NCBI GenBank assembly: GCA_027563935.2 | Contig: CM050451.1 | Span: forward strand, 98,421,565-98,485,564 | Reading direction: 5' to 3' | Length of the DNA: 64,000 nucleotides | Origin: Costus lasius | Lineage: Eukaryota; Streptophyta; Magnoliopsida; Zingiberales; Costaceae | Part shown: piece by piece, positions 47,196-58,645 of the stretch | Position numbering within the stretch: position 1 is the stretch's first letter | How the letters are laid out: each line of letters starts with the position of its first letter | Notes under the pieces: model-generated | What the model saw: only the letters and a program-made list of their open reading frames with translations | Told to the model about the DNA's origin: nothing | Database searches by the model: none | Position numbers and translations under genes: made by a program

Positions 47196-49131
47196 TGATA
47201 GCATGCAAATATATGATATATTGTGACTTATTTCTGCTATTATTTTGGAGTAAAATGCATGCTTTGTCTCATTTATTTGCCTAAATGCTTTACATTATTC
47301 AGAATCTTCACTTTTCCTTTGTTTTATTGAAATGTAGGGATTTTGCCCCAAAATCGATGGAATTTGGAAGATCTGAAGATATGGAATGATTCCTCATGAT
47401 GAGACGAAGCTACACGTTGAATTTCAGCTCAGACTTTCCTACGCTCATCACGGGCAGGCCATGTTCATGATCACGGCCATGATCATCTCGGCAGAACTCT
47501 GCAGCATTCTATGATAGCATGCAAATAACTTGAGACTTGTTGTGATTAACCTATAACCTGACCAGACCTACTTAAACTATATGAGATTACCCATTTCATC
47601 TCATCACCGTATTCTAGACAATTCAATTGCTTGAGGACAATCAAAACTTTAAGTCCGATGTATTTTGATAGCATGCAAATATATGATATATTGTGACTTA
47701 TTTTTGCTATTATTTTGGAGTAAAATGCATATTGTCTCATTTATTTGCCTAAATGCTTTACATTATTCAGAATCTTCACTTTTCCTTTGTTTTATTGAAA
47801 TATAGGGATTTCGCCCCAAAATCGATGGAATTTGGAAGATCTGAAGATATGGAACGATTCCTCATGATGAGACGAAGCTACACGTCGAATTTCAGCTCAA
47901 ACAGACTTTCCTACGCTCATCACGAGCAGGCCATGTTCATGATCACAGCCATGATCACCTCGGCAGAACTCTTACAGCATTCTGCGAGACAGTCACGGCC
48001 AGGGTATGTTCATGTTCACGGCTGTGAAGAGGTAACAATCTATGCGACGGGATGAACACGGCCAGGGTGTGTTCACAAACACGACCGTGACAGCTCCCGC
48101 CCAATTCGATGGGCGTTCGGTTTTTCTCCCATAACTTACTATTTTGGAAGCGAAATTTGCTGAAATTTTGTGAAGACCTTCCTAACTTGGAGACGCACAT
48201 TTTGGGACCAAAATCATCAGATTTGATTCAGAGGTTGAGGAAAACGAGTGAAAGGGGCGACAACCTAGGGTTTGGGGCGATTTTCTGGGCGACAACACTG
48301 TTCCGGCTCGATTTCTCCGCCGTTCTGACGAGGATCATCATGCTGGATCTTCTTCCATCAAGGATCTACCTCTCCCTCTACTTTGAATCAATTTGTATGA
48401 GAGATTTCATGTATTTCACGATGTATACGATAGCTTAACTCTATTTTCGGGGTTTTGGGCGTAGCCCACTGTAAGATGTTGAATATTATGGCTTGATCTA
48501 TATATTTCTCTTATTTCTCTTTGTTCTTATTCATGTATAGGATGTTTTATTTCATGATTATGTACTAACCATACATGTTCATGTTTTAGATGTTGTGGGA
48601 AGGACTGAGAGGTGAACCACAATTATTGGAATCCCTTAGACTGGACTGGTGATTTCGGCAACGAGAGTTGTTGAAATCACTCGAGGAACTCTAATCCTTC
48701 ACAGAACCCATTGGGTCTGCTTAACCCAGTAAGCCACGAGAGTAGGAGAGTTGGGTTAAGTCGGATATCGGACCGTGTCCTGAGAGGGAGCGTGTCTGTA
48801 CCTAAGGAAGGATTACCTTGAGAACATAGGTAGAACCTTAATTAAAATATCAAACCTTAATATTTCTTCAAGCTTCAGTGTGGTGAAACCCGAAACCCCG
48901 ATCTCTCTTATAGACTTCAAACCCCGATTGCTTGTTTTCTGCTCTACTTGCTTTTAATTTGCTTCAGTTTAATTGCTTGCACTAGGACATTAGTCATTTC
49001 CCATTTAATCATTAACCTAGCTATTGATTAACTGATCAGTCAGTACTTGACCCCTAGTCCTCGTGGGATCGATACTTTTTATTACGCGATAGACCATGCA
49101 CTTGCGGTAGCAGCCTGTTTAGGCCCTATCA
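47196..49131 (+). mobile_element. Internally deleted gypsy element with intact target duplication
   Basis: Flanked by a perfect 5-bp duplication GTGAA (47191-47195 and 49132-49136). It consists of the first 315 bp of a 5' LTR (47196-47510), 155 bp of internal sequence, and a complete 3' LTR (47666-49131). The internal piece ends with TTGCTTGAGGACAATCAAAAC, then TTTAAGTCCGATGTATT, which is the pre-LTR signature of Athila/Tat elements. The rest of the 5' LTR and nearly all the internal region are gone. A 16-bp repeat of the LTR start (TGATAGCATGCAAATA at 47512) marks the deletion junction. Confidence 0.88.
47666..49131 (+). repeat. 3' LTR of internally deleted gypsy element (1466 bp)
   Basis: Begins TGATAGCATGC and ends GGCCCTATCA. 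Dyads such as CATGATCACAGCCATGATCA and GTCACGGCC occur near 47930-48100. The shared cassette GAGAGGTGAACCACAAT lies at 48607 and GAGAGTAGGAG near 48735. A 109-codon frame at 48109-48438 has no known motif. Confidence 0.9.
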
Positions 49132-49136
49132 GTGAA

Positions 49137-49370
49137 TCAGTGGCATAGTAGAGAGCATATAATCTTCTATTTTTCCTTTGTCTCAAGAGTGTGTCCACCA
49201 AATATATCCAGTTAAATAGGTGGTTCCATGTTGCAGTGTCCAGTACATGCATACAAAAATAAAAGTTAAAGTCGTGCAAAGAGTACTCAGTAATTTTTCT
49301 GTATTTATCCAAGAGTAATATCATTCATTCTTCTTTTAAATTTGTATCAGCAATTAGAAGAAGATGAAAA
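49137..49370 (-). other. Short spacer after gag in gag-only element
   Basis: Non-coding sequence between the gag stop and the insertion of the smaller gypsy element. In an autonomous relative this is where pol would start. Confidence 0.55.
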
Positions 49371-50458
49371 TTAAAAATAAAAAATTTCATACCTTGGATT
49401 GATCAAGAAGTTTTCAAATTGTTCATTGGATTTTTCTCTTATCTCAATGTCAATGTGATCAAGTATCTCATGTGTAATCTTTTCGGTACCCTTGGTAGCA
49501 TTTGGATCAAATAATAATTCAGTTATCTCATCATCCTTATCCTCAATATCATCTCCTTCATCATTTGTCATGCAAAATTCTAATGGACTTCTCTCTAGAA
49601 AAGGAATTGATGGTTCACATGGTAGTGGTGGTGTAATATGTTCAGGATTCTCTTTCTCATCTTTTTCCTCAATTTGTTTCTCTTTAATGGAGTATTCCAT
49701 CCTCACACTATCAAATTCATCACCATCTATCTCACTAGTTCTTACTTGAGGATCCATAAATTCTTCATCTTTATTCTCATAAGACTCCAAAAGTTCAAAT
49801 TTCTCTTCAAACATGTCCCAAGTATTTGTGTTGCAAGACACTTCATTATGTGAGAGGGGACTAGATGGCTGGTAAAGTGCTGAGGAAGGTAAATCACAAT
49901 CATCAAAATTTTCAAAATAATAAAATTTGAAGAAGGTAAATCATAATCTGTGACTGGAGTCATGACTAATGATTGTTCCAACTCTATAAAATTCTCAGAT
50001 TTATCCTGGATTTCATCCTCTATGTCATTTTTATCAGTCCCATAAATTATAGTATGAATTTTCTCACTTTGTTTGTCCATAGCAGCTATATAGTTTTCAA
50101 GCAAGATTTCTAAGTTGGATTTTTGAGGTTCACTAAAGTCTGATTGTGGAATAATGGTTGGGTCATTCTGATAAAACAAGTTTTGAGGGTTCTCCCAACT
50201 TGGGTTATAGGTACTAGGGCATAAGTTAAAGCATGGAGGAATCCCTAATTGACATTTAGTAAAATCATGCCCATGAAATCCACAAATATCACAAATAACA
50301 TATTTCAACTTATAACATTGCATGCTTACATATTCAGTATGTTGAATATAAGAATTTACCTTTTCTAAAAGTGATTCTGATACATCCGTACCATATTCTT
50401 TTGTCATTGTCGGTGGCACATACCCCTGATTTGACCATTGACATTGGTTAAACATCAT
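49371..50458 (-). pseudogene. Gypsy Gag-like protein with CCHC knuckle, frameshifted
   Basis: On the minus strand two open frames in different phases cover 50458-49742 and 49841-49371. The first has a CCHC zinc knuckle, CDICGFHGHDFTKC (spacing C-x2-C-x4-H-x4-C), near residue 57, followed by PSTYNPSWENP. This resembles the C-terminal half of Athila/Tat Gag. The second is acidic (DEEFMDP, EEKDEKENPEH, DDIEDKDDEITELLFDP). The frame changes in an AT-rich repeat near 49910-49930 where GATTTACCTTC occurs twice. The N-terminal capsid part before 50458 was not found; the region 50460-50750 is A-rich and non-coding. Confidence 0.72.
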
Positions 50459-50459
50459 A

Positions 50460-50750
50460 TTTTCAATTAATGCAATTAAAATTCAGAAATATAAAATATA
50501 AAACAGGAATTGCAAAACAATGCTCAAAATATTTAGTCAAGTGAAATTTTTAGTTCTCCTGTTCATACATCGTGTTAATCCAAAAAGAGAAAAATAAAAT
50601 AAACTAAATATATAAAAAATGTGAAAAACAAATAAAACAAGAAAAACAAAAATAAAAACAAAAAATCAAAAACAAAACAAAAATAAAAATAAAAAATAAA
50701 AAAATGTCTAGTCTATAAACTCATGATTAAATCGATATTGGCTAGCCTGA
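50460..50750 (-). other. A-rich leader region of gag-only element
   Basis: Simple A/C-rich plus-strand sequence (AAAACAAAAATAAAAAC type) between the primer-binding site and gag. No coding evidence. Confidence 0.6.
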
Positions 50751-50768
50751 TCCCCGGCAACGGCGCCA
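50751..50768 (-). other. Primer-binding site of Athila/Tat type
   Basis: Minus-strand TGGCGCCGTTGCCGGGGA lies a few bases inside the 5' LTR end at 50775. This sequence is characteristic of the Athila/Tat gypsy elements (Asp-tRNA type, from memory) and fixes the orientation. Confidence 0.88.
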
Positions 50769-50774
50769 AAAACT

Positions 50775-52256
50775 TGATAACTTTCACAAGTGCACGGATT
50801 TATCGAAGTAATAAAAAGATTATTGTTCCCAATGAGGATCAGGTGGTCAAGTACCGATTACATGGTCGATCTATATCTAGACGAATCAAATCGTGATTTT
50901 TGTTTGGAAACTTCTAAGTACAGATAAAAAGGAACAGAGGTAGCACTTTTGGTAAAAATCAATTCAGATAAAATCAGGACTCGGGGTTTCGCCACATTGA
51001 CAATTATGAATTTAATAAAAATAAAATCTTTGAATAGAAAATTATAGTTTTGAAAGAGATTTTTCCTAAGGTACAGATTACCTCCTCTTGAAGCGTAATC
51101 CGGTACCTAGCTACGCTAACTCCCTACTCTCGTGACAGTTAACGTAACTAGACTCATTAAGTTCCGTGAAAAACCATGGAATCCTTCAAACGAATCCGAA
51201 CTACTCTCGTGATCGGATTCATAGGTTTGAAAATAATAGATTTGACTTTGCGATTCACCTCTCGATCCTTCTCGCAACGTCTAAGACATAAAATTACTTG
51301 ATCATGGTAATTTAAAGAATAAACACAATTCTAATCAAATCAAATCTATAAAAATCATGACAAAGATTTAAGACAATATATTTAATCCAGGAATCGTCAA
51401 TGGGCTATACCCCCAAATCCAGAAAATAGGTTTACACGTTCATGTTCAAAGCAAACAACATGTTCATCGATGAAAATTGCATGAAAACCTAAGAAGATTA
51501 CAGAAAATCACTAGACACGTAATTAGAAAAACTTCCCCTCGATGTGGAGACGAAGATGAGGCATCCAATTCTTTCTTTGCGCGGCTTTCCTGATCAAATT
51601 CTGCCCTGGAAGTGATTTTCGCCATCGTCGCCTCCTCTATTTGTTTTCATACATAGAAGCCCCCGAAACCCTTCCAAAATCCTTCCTTTTATAGTCTAAT
51701 CAGTATAGAACCCATCTAGGAAGGTTTCTGGAGAGTTTGGTTCAATTCTGGTTCGGTTTGGAGTCGAATTGAGTGAGAAATCGAAAGGGTGGACGTTTTT
51801 ACGGTCCGTAATAAGTTTACGGCCACGGCTGTAATTCTTTCTGTGTATACAGGCTTTATGTCACAGAAATATTCACGGACCGTAATGGATTTATGGCTTC
51901 GCCCGTGAAAGTTTCTGTGCATTCCAATACTTAGTCGTTTTTCGCCCACTGCTCGAACTCGAAATTATGGCCGACCTAGAATTATGGCCAAGGCCGTAAT
52001 TCTCGCGTTCTTCACTATTTCAACTCCAAATTCGACATGTAAGCTCGTGATCTCCTCAGGAATCATGCTTTGGCTTCAAAACTTGTGAAACCCATTATTT
52101 TTACGTTGTTTTACCTACATTTTCAATAAAACCAAGAAAAGTGAAGATTTTGTGCCAAGTGAAGTAAAAACATTAAAAATTGTATAAAATCATTCAATTA
52201 AGACTAAAATATCATGTAAAATATAGGCAAAAACATGGTGTAAATGCAATGCATCA
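50775..52256 (-). repeat. 5' LTR of gag-only gypsy element (1482 bp)
   Basis: On the minus strand it runs from TGATGCATTGCATTTACACC to CGTGCACTTGTGAAAGTTATCA. It carries dyads such as ACGGCCACGGC-TGTAAT and ATTACGGTCCGTGAAT (plus 51800-52010) and the shared cassette at plus 51117-51270. Confidence 0.9.
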
Positions 52257-52785
52257 AACGTATAGTATGAAAAAAATGTAAAGGGTTCTACCTTATCTTG
52301 AGATACCACTTAACTCAGTTAAAGCTTGTGTTTGCATTGGCATTGGGAACTTCTAGGCTTGTATTGTGCCATGATGGTCAGCTCATGCTGCTTAGGTAGC
52401 AATGAGTTAGACACCATTTCATGACTTGCTTATGTGTGGCATATTAACAGGTGCATGAGTAGATGATGTATGCTTAATGCTCTAAGTTTACATGATACAT
52501 GAGTGATCATATCTTCTCATGATGCATGGTTCACAATGAATTTCCCTAACTAATTCTAGATGATGCATGTTTTATATTCATATAAGGCCTACTCTAGATG
52601 ATTGATGAGCTTAATTTGGTTGTCCATCTATGGATGGTAAGTTATTGAAAACTTACCTGCCATTGTTTGACCTTGATGATTTACAAGAATCAGACTTCAA
52701 ATTACCTGCCCCCTTAAAGAGGGGTGGGAACAAAATAGGATGGTAAATTATATATTTATATGCTTGCTATATGTTTGTTATATGT
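52257..52785. other. Spacer, possibly gypsy LTR debris
   Basis: No gene. Phrases such as TTATTGAAAACTTACCTGCC and a CCCCCTTAAAGAGGGG hairpin are reminiscent of the U5 of some chromovirus LTRs, but no ends or partner copy are visible. Confidence 0.35.
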
Positions 52786-54297
52786 TGATGTGTACTTTAT
52801 CGTACCACTAACCGCAAGCGTGACGACTTTGTCATAGTAGTATTTAAGATGTCAATCCTACAGGGACAGTGATCAAGTACTGAGTGATTATGAATCAATA
52901 GCTAGACAATCGAGTGAACATTTTGGGTTTTCATAAAATAAATCAAAATACAACTAAATACAAATTCTAGCTGAATCAAGCAAATGAAAGTTTTGGATAG
53001 AAAACAAGGTTTAGAGATATCGGAACTTCGAGTGCATCTCGTTGATGGATCTTAAGCTCAAACAAGATAAAATCATAACAATGCAATTTTAAAAGTGTTC
53101 AAGAAAATATCTAATGGTACAGATTACCCTCTTTCGACGGCATAATCCGGTATCAATCTAGATTGACGTCCTACTTTCGTGGCTCACCGAACCTAGATTG
53201 ATCCATTGTTTTCAGAGATATTATAAGTTTCCTCACACAAATCCTACCCAATTTTTTGACAGGTCATAGCATGATCGATAAGGTAGATCTAGCGTCACAA
53301 TTCACCTTTCGGTCCTTCTTGCGGCGCCCGAGAAAAGTAATTTCGTGGCCAATGCAATACTAGCAATAAAACAGCACAAATCGAATAATCATGAAATAAA
53401 ATTGCATTTGCTACGAGAAAATAAGTTCGAACAGAAGATACATGCAATGAGATTACATCCTTGTTTCGATAAAGAAGAATATGCTATCATAGCATCAAAT
53501 TTAGGACAAATCTCTAAAGGAATAGAAGGAACTAAAGAGAAGATAGAAGAAAGAGGAGGCAAACTCTCTGCAGAAACTTTGCAACATTCCTTCAAGTCTT
53601 CTAGAATGATGTGCACCATTCCTTCCTCCTCCCTTGTTGTTCTCGCTAAGAACTTCCCTTTGCGAAACTCGCTAGCCCCCCTTGAGTCCCAACTGGGCGG
53701 GCGCTACATTCTTCATTGAATTTGGCCCTTTAAAGAGAGTCCAAACTCTTTTCTGAACGCATACATTGATGGGAAATTGAATTAGCTGCGTTTTGATACC
53801 AAGAACATTAAAATCGGAGCCATAATGAGGGAGTTATGGCCTATTCAATAAAGGCGGCTCCATAATTACGGGTATAATGGGCCATTATGTTTGTAACCGT
53901 AATATAACGGTTATACATTAATTGCAGCCTCATTAACTCTTGTAACCCCCATATAATAATGCTCATTTAATCCTCTTCGTTTTGACTCCAAAAACGTCCA
54001 AATCGGAGTTAAAACAAAGGAGTTATGAACATTTAAAGCTAGGCAGCTGGTAATAAATTCTGGCGGCTGGTCATAAATTCTGGCGGCTGTGAGATTACGG
54101 TCATGAGGCAGATTATGGCCATGCCCATGATCTCAGTGTAGAAGTCTAATTTGTCTCAAAATTTGTAGATGAGTAGTATGGCCTCGGCTTGACTTGTGGC
54201 CATAGTTGTAGCGTCAGAAACCGCAGATCAGAAGATTGCGTCTTTGATGAATTATGGTCGTGCCCGTAATCTTCTTGTCAAAGTCATCTCCATCTGA
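52786..54297 (-). repeat. Athila-like LTR, 5' truncated
   Basis: Its minus-strand end is ...AAAGTACACATCA at 52786. The shared cassette appears at plus 53150-53175 (CCTACTTTCGTGGCTCACC) and 53297-53325 (AATTCACCTTTCGGTCCTTC). Dyads of ATTACGG/ CCGTAAT and ATGGCCATGCCCATGAT type fill about 53860-54275. The start of the LTR is missing: hAT-like sequence begins at about 54298. The 124-codon frame at 53345-53719 lies wholly within the LTR and has no recognised motif. Confidence 0.65.
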
Positions 54298-55463
54298 AAG
54301 ATGTTGACCCGAACTGAACCGAACCGGTTTGGGTCAAACCGATTTTTTTTTATATGTATAAAAAAAACCGAAGCCGAACCGAACCGTATTATGTAAAAAC
54401 CGAAAATGAACCGAACCGAATCTTTCGGTTCAGTTCGGTTCAAACCGAAAAAAAAACCGAATTTAGAATAAATAATCATGGAAACGTGCAGTGGGTGGGA
54501 GGCGTAAGAAGCGTGTTGCGTTGCATTGGCCGGAAGAAAATTCTGGTCGAAGATCTTTGCCCAAGGTAGGTTAGGGGAAACCGGGGTCGCCTTGACACTA
54601 TAGTGGCAGCCGAGGGCAGTCACAACGGCGCCAAGATCGCTCGTTCGACTCGACGGCTAAGAACTTCGGACGTGCTGTAGCAGTAGGTGAAAGCAACCGC
54701 ACCAGATCCCACGCGCACTTGAGCTTCTCGGCGATCTGGCTACCGTCGGAGGAGGAGAGGTGGATGGCGAATCAGAGATTGAGGCGCTTCGATGGCTCGG
54801 CGGAAGGGACGATGGCAGGGGTACGACGACGAGTGCCGCTGGCAATGGCGGAAGGGAGTAAGGGATGATGGCGGAGAGATGGCGACGAGAATCTGAAGCG
54901 ACAGAGCTTGATATTTTTTCTTCAGAGAAGCAGGCTTGGGCACAAGTCACATAGCATTAGCTGTGTGAGAGCATTTAATGCAAATGCGTGAGACGTCAGA
55001 CATCGTTTTGATAAATATGTATTTTTTATGTGTATGCTTGAGAGCCTTTAATGCAAATGCGTGACAGCTTGAGACGTTTTGATAATTATATAATTTTTTT
55101 ATATGTATGCGTGAGAGTATATGCTATAGTAATTAAAGATTTTGTGACTTTTGTCAGAGCATTAATGCAAATGCATGAGTGAGACGTTTGTATAATAACG
55201 AAAAATTTGAAATTGAAAGATTTGATCAAATTATATATGATTCGGTGCAATTAATGCACCAATAGCCGAATCCTGCATTCGTTCACACGCTATTTCGGGT
55301 CGGTTCGGGTTTAAATAAATTTTTTTATCAAAATCGAAATTGACCCGATGGAAAATTAAATTTTCATAACCCGAACCGAACCCGATTTATGTTGTGTCAA
55401 CCCGAACCGAACCGACAAAATCGGTTCGGTTTGTCGGTTTAACCTGACTAATGGACAGCCCTA
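54298..55463. mobile_element. hAT-like segment with GC-rich cargo
   Basis: Both ends are dense in CCGAACCGAACC / GGTTCGGTTCGG words (54303-54460 and 55295-55445), like hAT subterminal clusters. The right end read inward is TAGGGCTGTCCATTAG, close to the termini of the hAT element at 14962-16913. The left end is not resolved and an 8-bp duplication was not found. Between the ends, about 54480-54960 is GC-rich and unlike its surroundings (frames on both strands, including GRKKILVEDLCP followed by a GT), suggesting a captured gene piece that was not identified. Confidence 0.5.
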
Positions 55464-56840
55464 CCTGCGTGTTTTTTCTTTTTCAATTGCACGAAGAAGA
55501 TTAAGTGGCGCATCCTTCATGAAGTCTTGGCATTGGCACAACTCTTGATGGCGCATCATGCAAGGTGGTGCTTGTTTGGGTTTGACTAAACCATAGGGTT
55601 TGAGTGCAACCCCTCTTGGAGCATGCATGGTGGCACATCTTGGTTGGTGGCGCAAAGAGCAAGGCATTGGAAAATCGCTGTGACACAAACAACAAAGATC
55701 AACGAAGGAGATTAATCAACAAAGATTCTCTTTCAATCAGTCGAAGAGAGAATCCTGAGATGGGCGGGTTCGGATCGTCTGAACGAAGAACACAAAATCC
55801 ATAAAAAATACAGAATCAGATGCACATAAGAAAATTACCTAAATTGATCCTCACTGTCTCAGCAAGAAGGAAAGGATATCTGTGATTATCATTGGGCCTT
55901 TGATCAGATTACAGGGTTCGTGTCCACTTCCTAATCGGTCCCTCAGCAACTCTCAACACACCTCTTTCTTCCGCCATCCACATTCCACATAAGGTTAATT
56001 GGTGTGAAATCTCAGACAGTCGCTGGCTAAGAGCCCGATTGAAGTAACACCTCTTTGCAAATATTTGATGCCATCTCCTCTATTGCCCCAACGGAAGGGC
56101 CATTGACAAGCGTCGCCTCCCTTTGAAACACATCGTCTACACCATTCCACCTCCACTCAGGCGCCTCTTCCGCCTATACTCAACAAGGCCGCCGCTTTTC
56201 CTCTTTGCTGGCTTCCTTCCTGTGTCTCAACTAGAATCAAATTTGCAGACGCCTCCGCCTACAGCATGCTCATCCTCTTCCCCGAAGTCTTTATCAACAA
56301 GCAAACTCCTCTCGCTAGTTGTTTCCTTACCTCCATCGACGCCATCTCCTCAACAACCACCGAACTTGCTGCTACTTAACACAGAGGGCCGCCATCGCTG
56401 GATTCATCCCTTCAGCGCCTCACTTCTGCTTCCCTTTGAGACCCAAATTGTTACAGCGATCTCCAGGGAGCAGCTCGTGGTCACCTTCACCGGAGCTTAG
56501 CAATGCCGCCGCTTCTCCTCCCTGCTAATTTTGCTCCTACGCCTCAATCGGAAGCAACTTATGGTCGCCTATCGCCTCGTCGTTATCGGGAATTCACATG
56601 AGTCAAAGAACTTTACTCTTTGACTTAGGAAATAATAAAAAAATTAAAATAAAAAAGAAAATAAATAAATAAATATGTGTGATAAAACGAGATGATATTA
56701 ACAACCATGGCTGATTTAGTCTGCTTGCTAAATGATTTGGACTTAACTCAAGTCGCTAAATGTTGACTCCAAAAGAAAATTTTTAAAACATTCTCAATAA
56801 TAATAAATACTTAAAAGCCTTTTACCATCGTGGTGAAATA
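55464..56840. other. Mixed region with Pro/Ser-rich open frame, no product recognised
   Basis: A 125-codon plus-strand frame (56123-56500) is rich in P, S, L and T with no known motif. Composition is higher in C than its surroundings from about 56100 to 56580. It might be captured cargo or a decayed gene; neither a promoter nor splice structure could be supported. The rest is AT-rich. Confidence 0.35.
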
Positions 56841-56844
56841 TTAT

Positions 56845-57780
56845 TTGGGAGGTACGTTGACGTTTATCGTCAGGGAATAACTCCACAATATGATATTTCG
56901 TTCATCAAAGCTAAGGTATTTTTTTCAAATTTAAATATCCTACACACTACAACACCGGATATTTTCCAAATTGAATTATCCAACACACAACAAGCCCGGG
57001 TAATTTTCCAAATTTAAATTATTCAACAAGCTGTGAGGCCAAGTAATTTTCTCAAATTTAAATATTTAATATGCCGCAAGGCCTGATATTTTATCCAACA
57101 AGCCGCAAGGCTGGGTAACTTTCTCAAATTTAAATATCCAACATGCTGCAAGGTTGGATATTTTCCAAATTCAAATTATCCAACATGGCGTGAGGCCGGG
57201 TAATTTTTTAAATTTAAATATCCAACATGCTGCAAGGCCAGATATTTTCCAAATCAAATTATCCAACACACCGTAAGGCCAGATAATTTTCCAAATTGAA
57301 ATATCCAATACATCACAAGGCTGAATATTTTCCAAATTCAAATTATCTAACATGCTGCGAGGCCGGATTTTTCTTCTTCTTTAAAGGCCGGATATTTTTT
57401 CAAATTCAAATTATCCAACATGCCACGAGGCCGGGTAATTTTTCAAATTTAAATATCCAACATGCTGCAAGGCCAGATATTTTCCAAATCAAATTATCCA
57501 ACACACCGTAAGGCCAGATAATTTTCCAAATTGAAATATCCAATACATCGCAAGGCTGAATATTTTCCAAATTCAAATTATCTAACATGCTGCGAGGCCG
57601 GATTTTTCTTCTTCTTGAAAGGCCGGATATTTTTTCAAATTCAAATTATCCAACATGCCACGAGGTCGGGTAATTTTTCAAATGCTTTAATGCATCACAA
57701 TAAAATATTGTTTGGGAGGTGCGTACATCGAAATCTACCATCGGGGCGTAACTCCTCAATATGACATAGCACCGCCAAGG
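56845..57780. repeat. Minisatellite array with 235-bp higher-order repeat
   Basis: Units of about 45 bp of the form AAATTCAAATTATCCAACATG then CYRCRAGGCCGGRTATTTTCC fill 56930-57690. A larger block at about 57171-57405 is repeated almost exactly at 57406-57640, including the unusual TTTTTCTTCTTCTT insert. The array is bordered by related copies of TTTGGGAGGT-GCGT...TAACTCC-CAATATGA at 56848-56905 and 57708-57765. It is a variant of the arrays at 16922 and 33835. Open frames are repeat products. Confidence 0.88.
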
Positions 57781-58645
57781 CCAGATATCCTCAAAATTCA
57801 AATATCTAATAAGCCATTGCAAGACCAAACATTTGACAAATATAAGTTGTCGAAATTGATAAAGGCTCTTTTCTTTCATTGCATATGTATCATATCAAAT
57901 CATGTATTTTCATAATTTTTATGAATAATATTGTTTTGTCTTTTATTTTATTTAATAGTATAGATCTCTTAATCAAAGGTGTCCTGACTTCAGGGGTAAT
58001 TAACAATGAGTGTTTGGGCTCATTGGAAGCTAGAACCCATTAAATAAAAAATCTTATTTATCATAAGATGAATTTGAAAATGGTTATATTATATTTTTAA
58101 TATAATACCTTTTCACCCCACCTCTTTGTGTTTATTCATTTTTGTTGCCTAGATAGTTTGTCAACCTACTTTTCTCAATATTAAATTCAATTTAAAATTC
58201 CCAAGATCAGTTAGAACTAAAGAAATTAGCATTGAAGGCATTAAGAAAGGAAACCATTGTTTTGGATTTTCACAAAGCATCACAGATGACCTCATATATT
58301 AGTCCTACTGGCTTAAGTTTCATCTCATCCTTACATATATCCAAAAATTATCTCAAGAGCAATGTATTATAAATGTAAACATGTATAAAAGGAACACGTG
58401 TTTAATGGAAAAATCAGCCATCAAATTCAGGATCTCTGTGTTTTATCACTTGTATATGAAGTGCCCCCAACAATTTCACTAATTATGAGATTAAGGATAT
58501 GAAAGGAGAGCAACGGGCTAAGAGGACGTTAAAAGGACACCGTAAAAAAAAGGGAAAGAGCAAAGACAAAAAAAAAAGACCGAGAGGTATAAAAGAGTTG
58601 GATAGTGTTCTATTTATTATTATTATTTTATGATTCATAGATAAT
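57781..58645. other. AT-rich spacer, nothing recognised
   Basis: No coding evidence or element ends seen. Confidence 0.45.

Larger units (their letters stand above)
44502..52256 (-). mobile_element. Gag-only, Athila/Tat-type gypsy element
   Basis: Minus-strand element with a full 5' LTR (50775-52256), a primer-binding site, a gag-like gene, a 3' region and a truncated 3' LTR (44502-45533). Another element (47196-49131) is inserted in it. Without that insertion only about 265 bp separate the end of gag (49371) from a post-pol motif (47125-47165) that in the neighbouring autonomous-type element follows integrase. Protease, RT, RNase H and integrase are all absent. The element therefore looks like an internal-deletion derivative that depends on others. 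The truncated end prevents finding its target duplication. Confidence 0.85.

Noticed and set aside
48109..48438. 109-codon frame as a possible gene
   Set aside because: Entirely inside the 3' LTR of the internally deleted gypsy element, with no motif.
53345..53719. 124-codon plus-strand frame
   Set aside because: Lies within an Athila-like LTR on the opposite strand and has no recognisable domain.
57171..57588. Pair of near-identical 60-codon minus-strand frames
   Set aside because: Products of the 235-bp higher-order minisatellite repeat.
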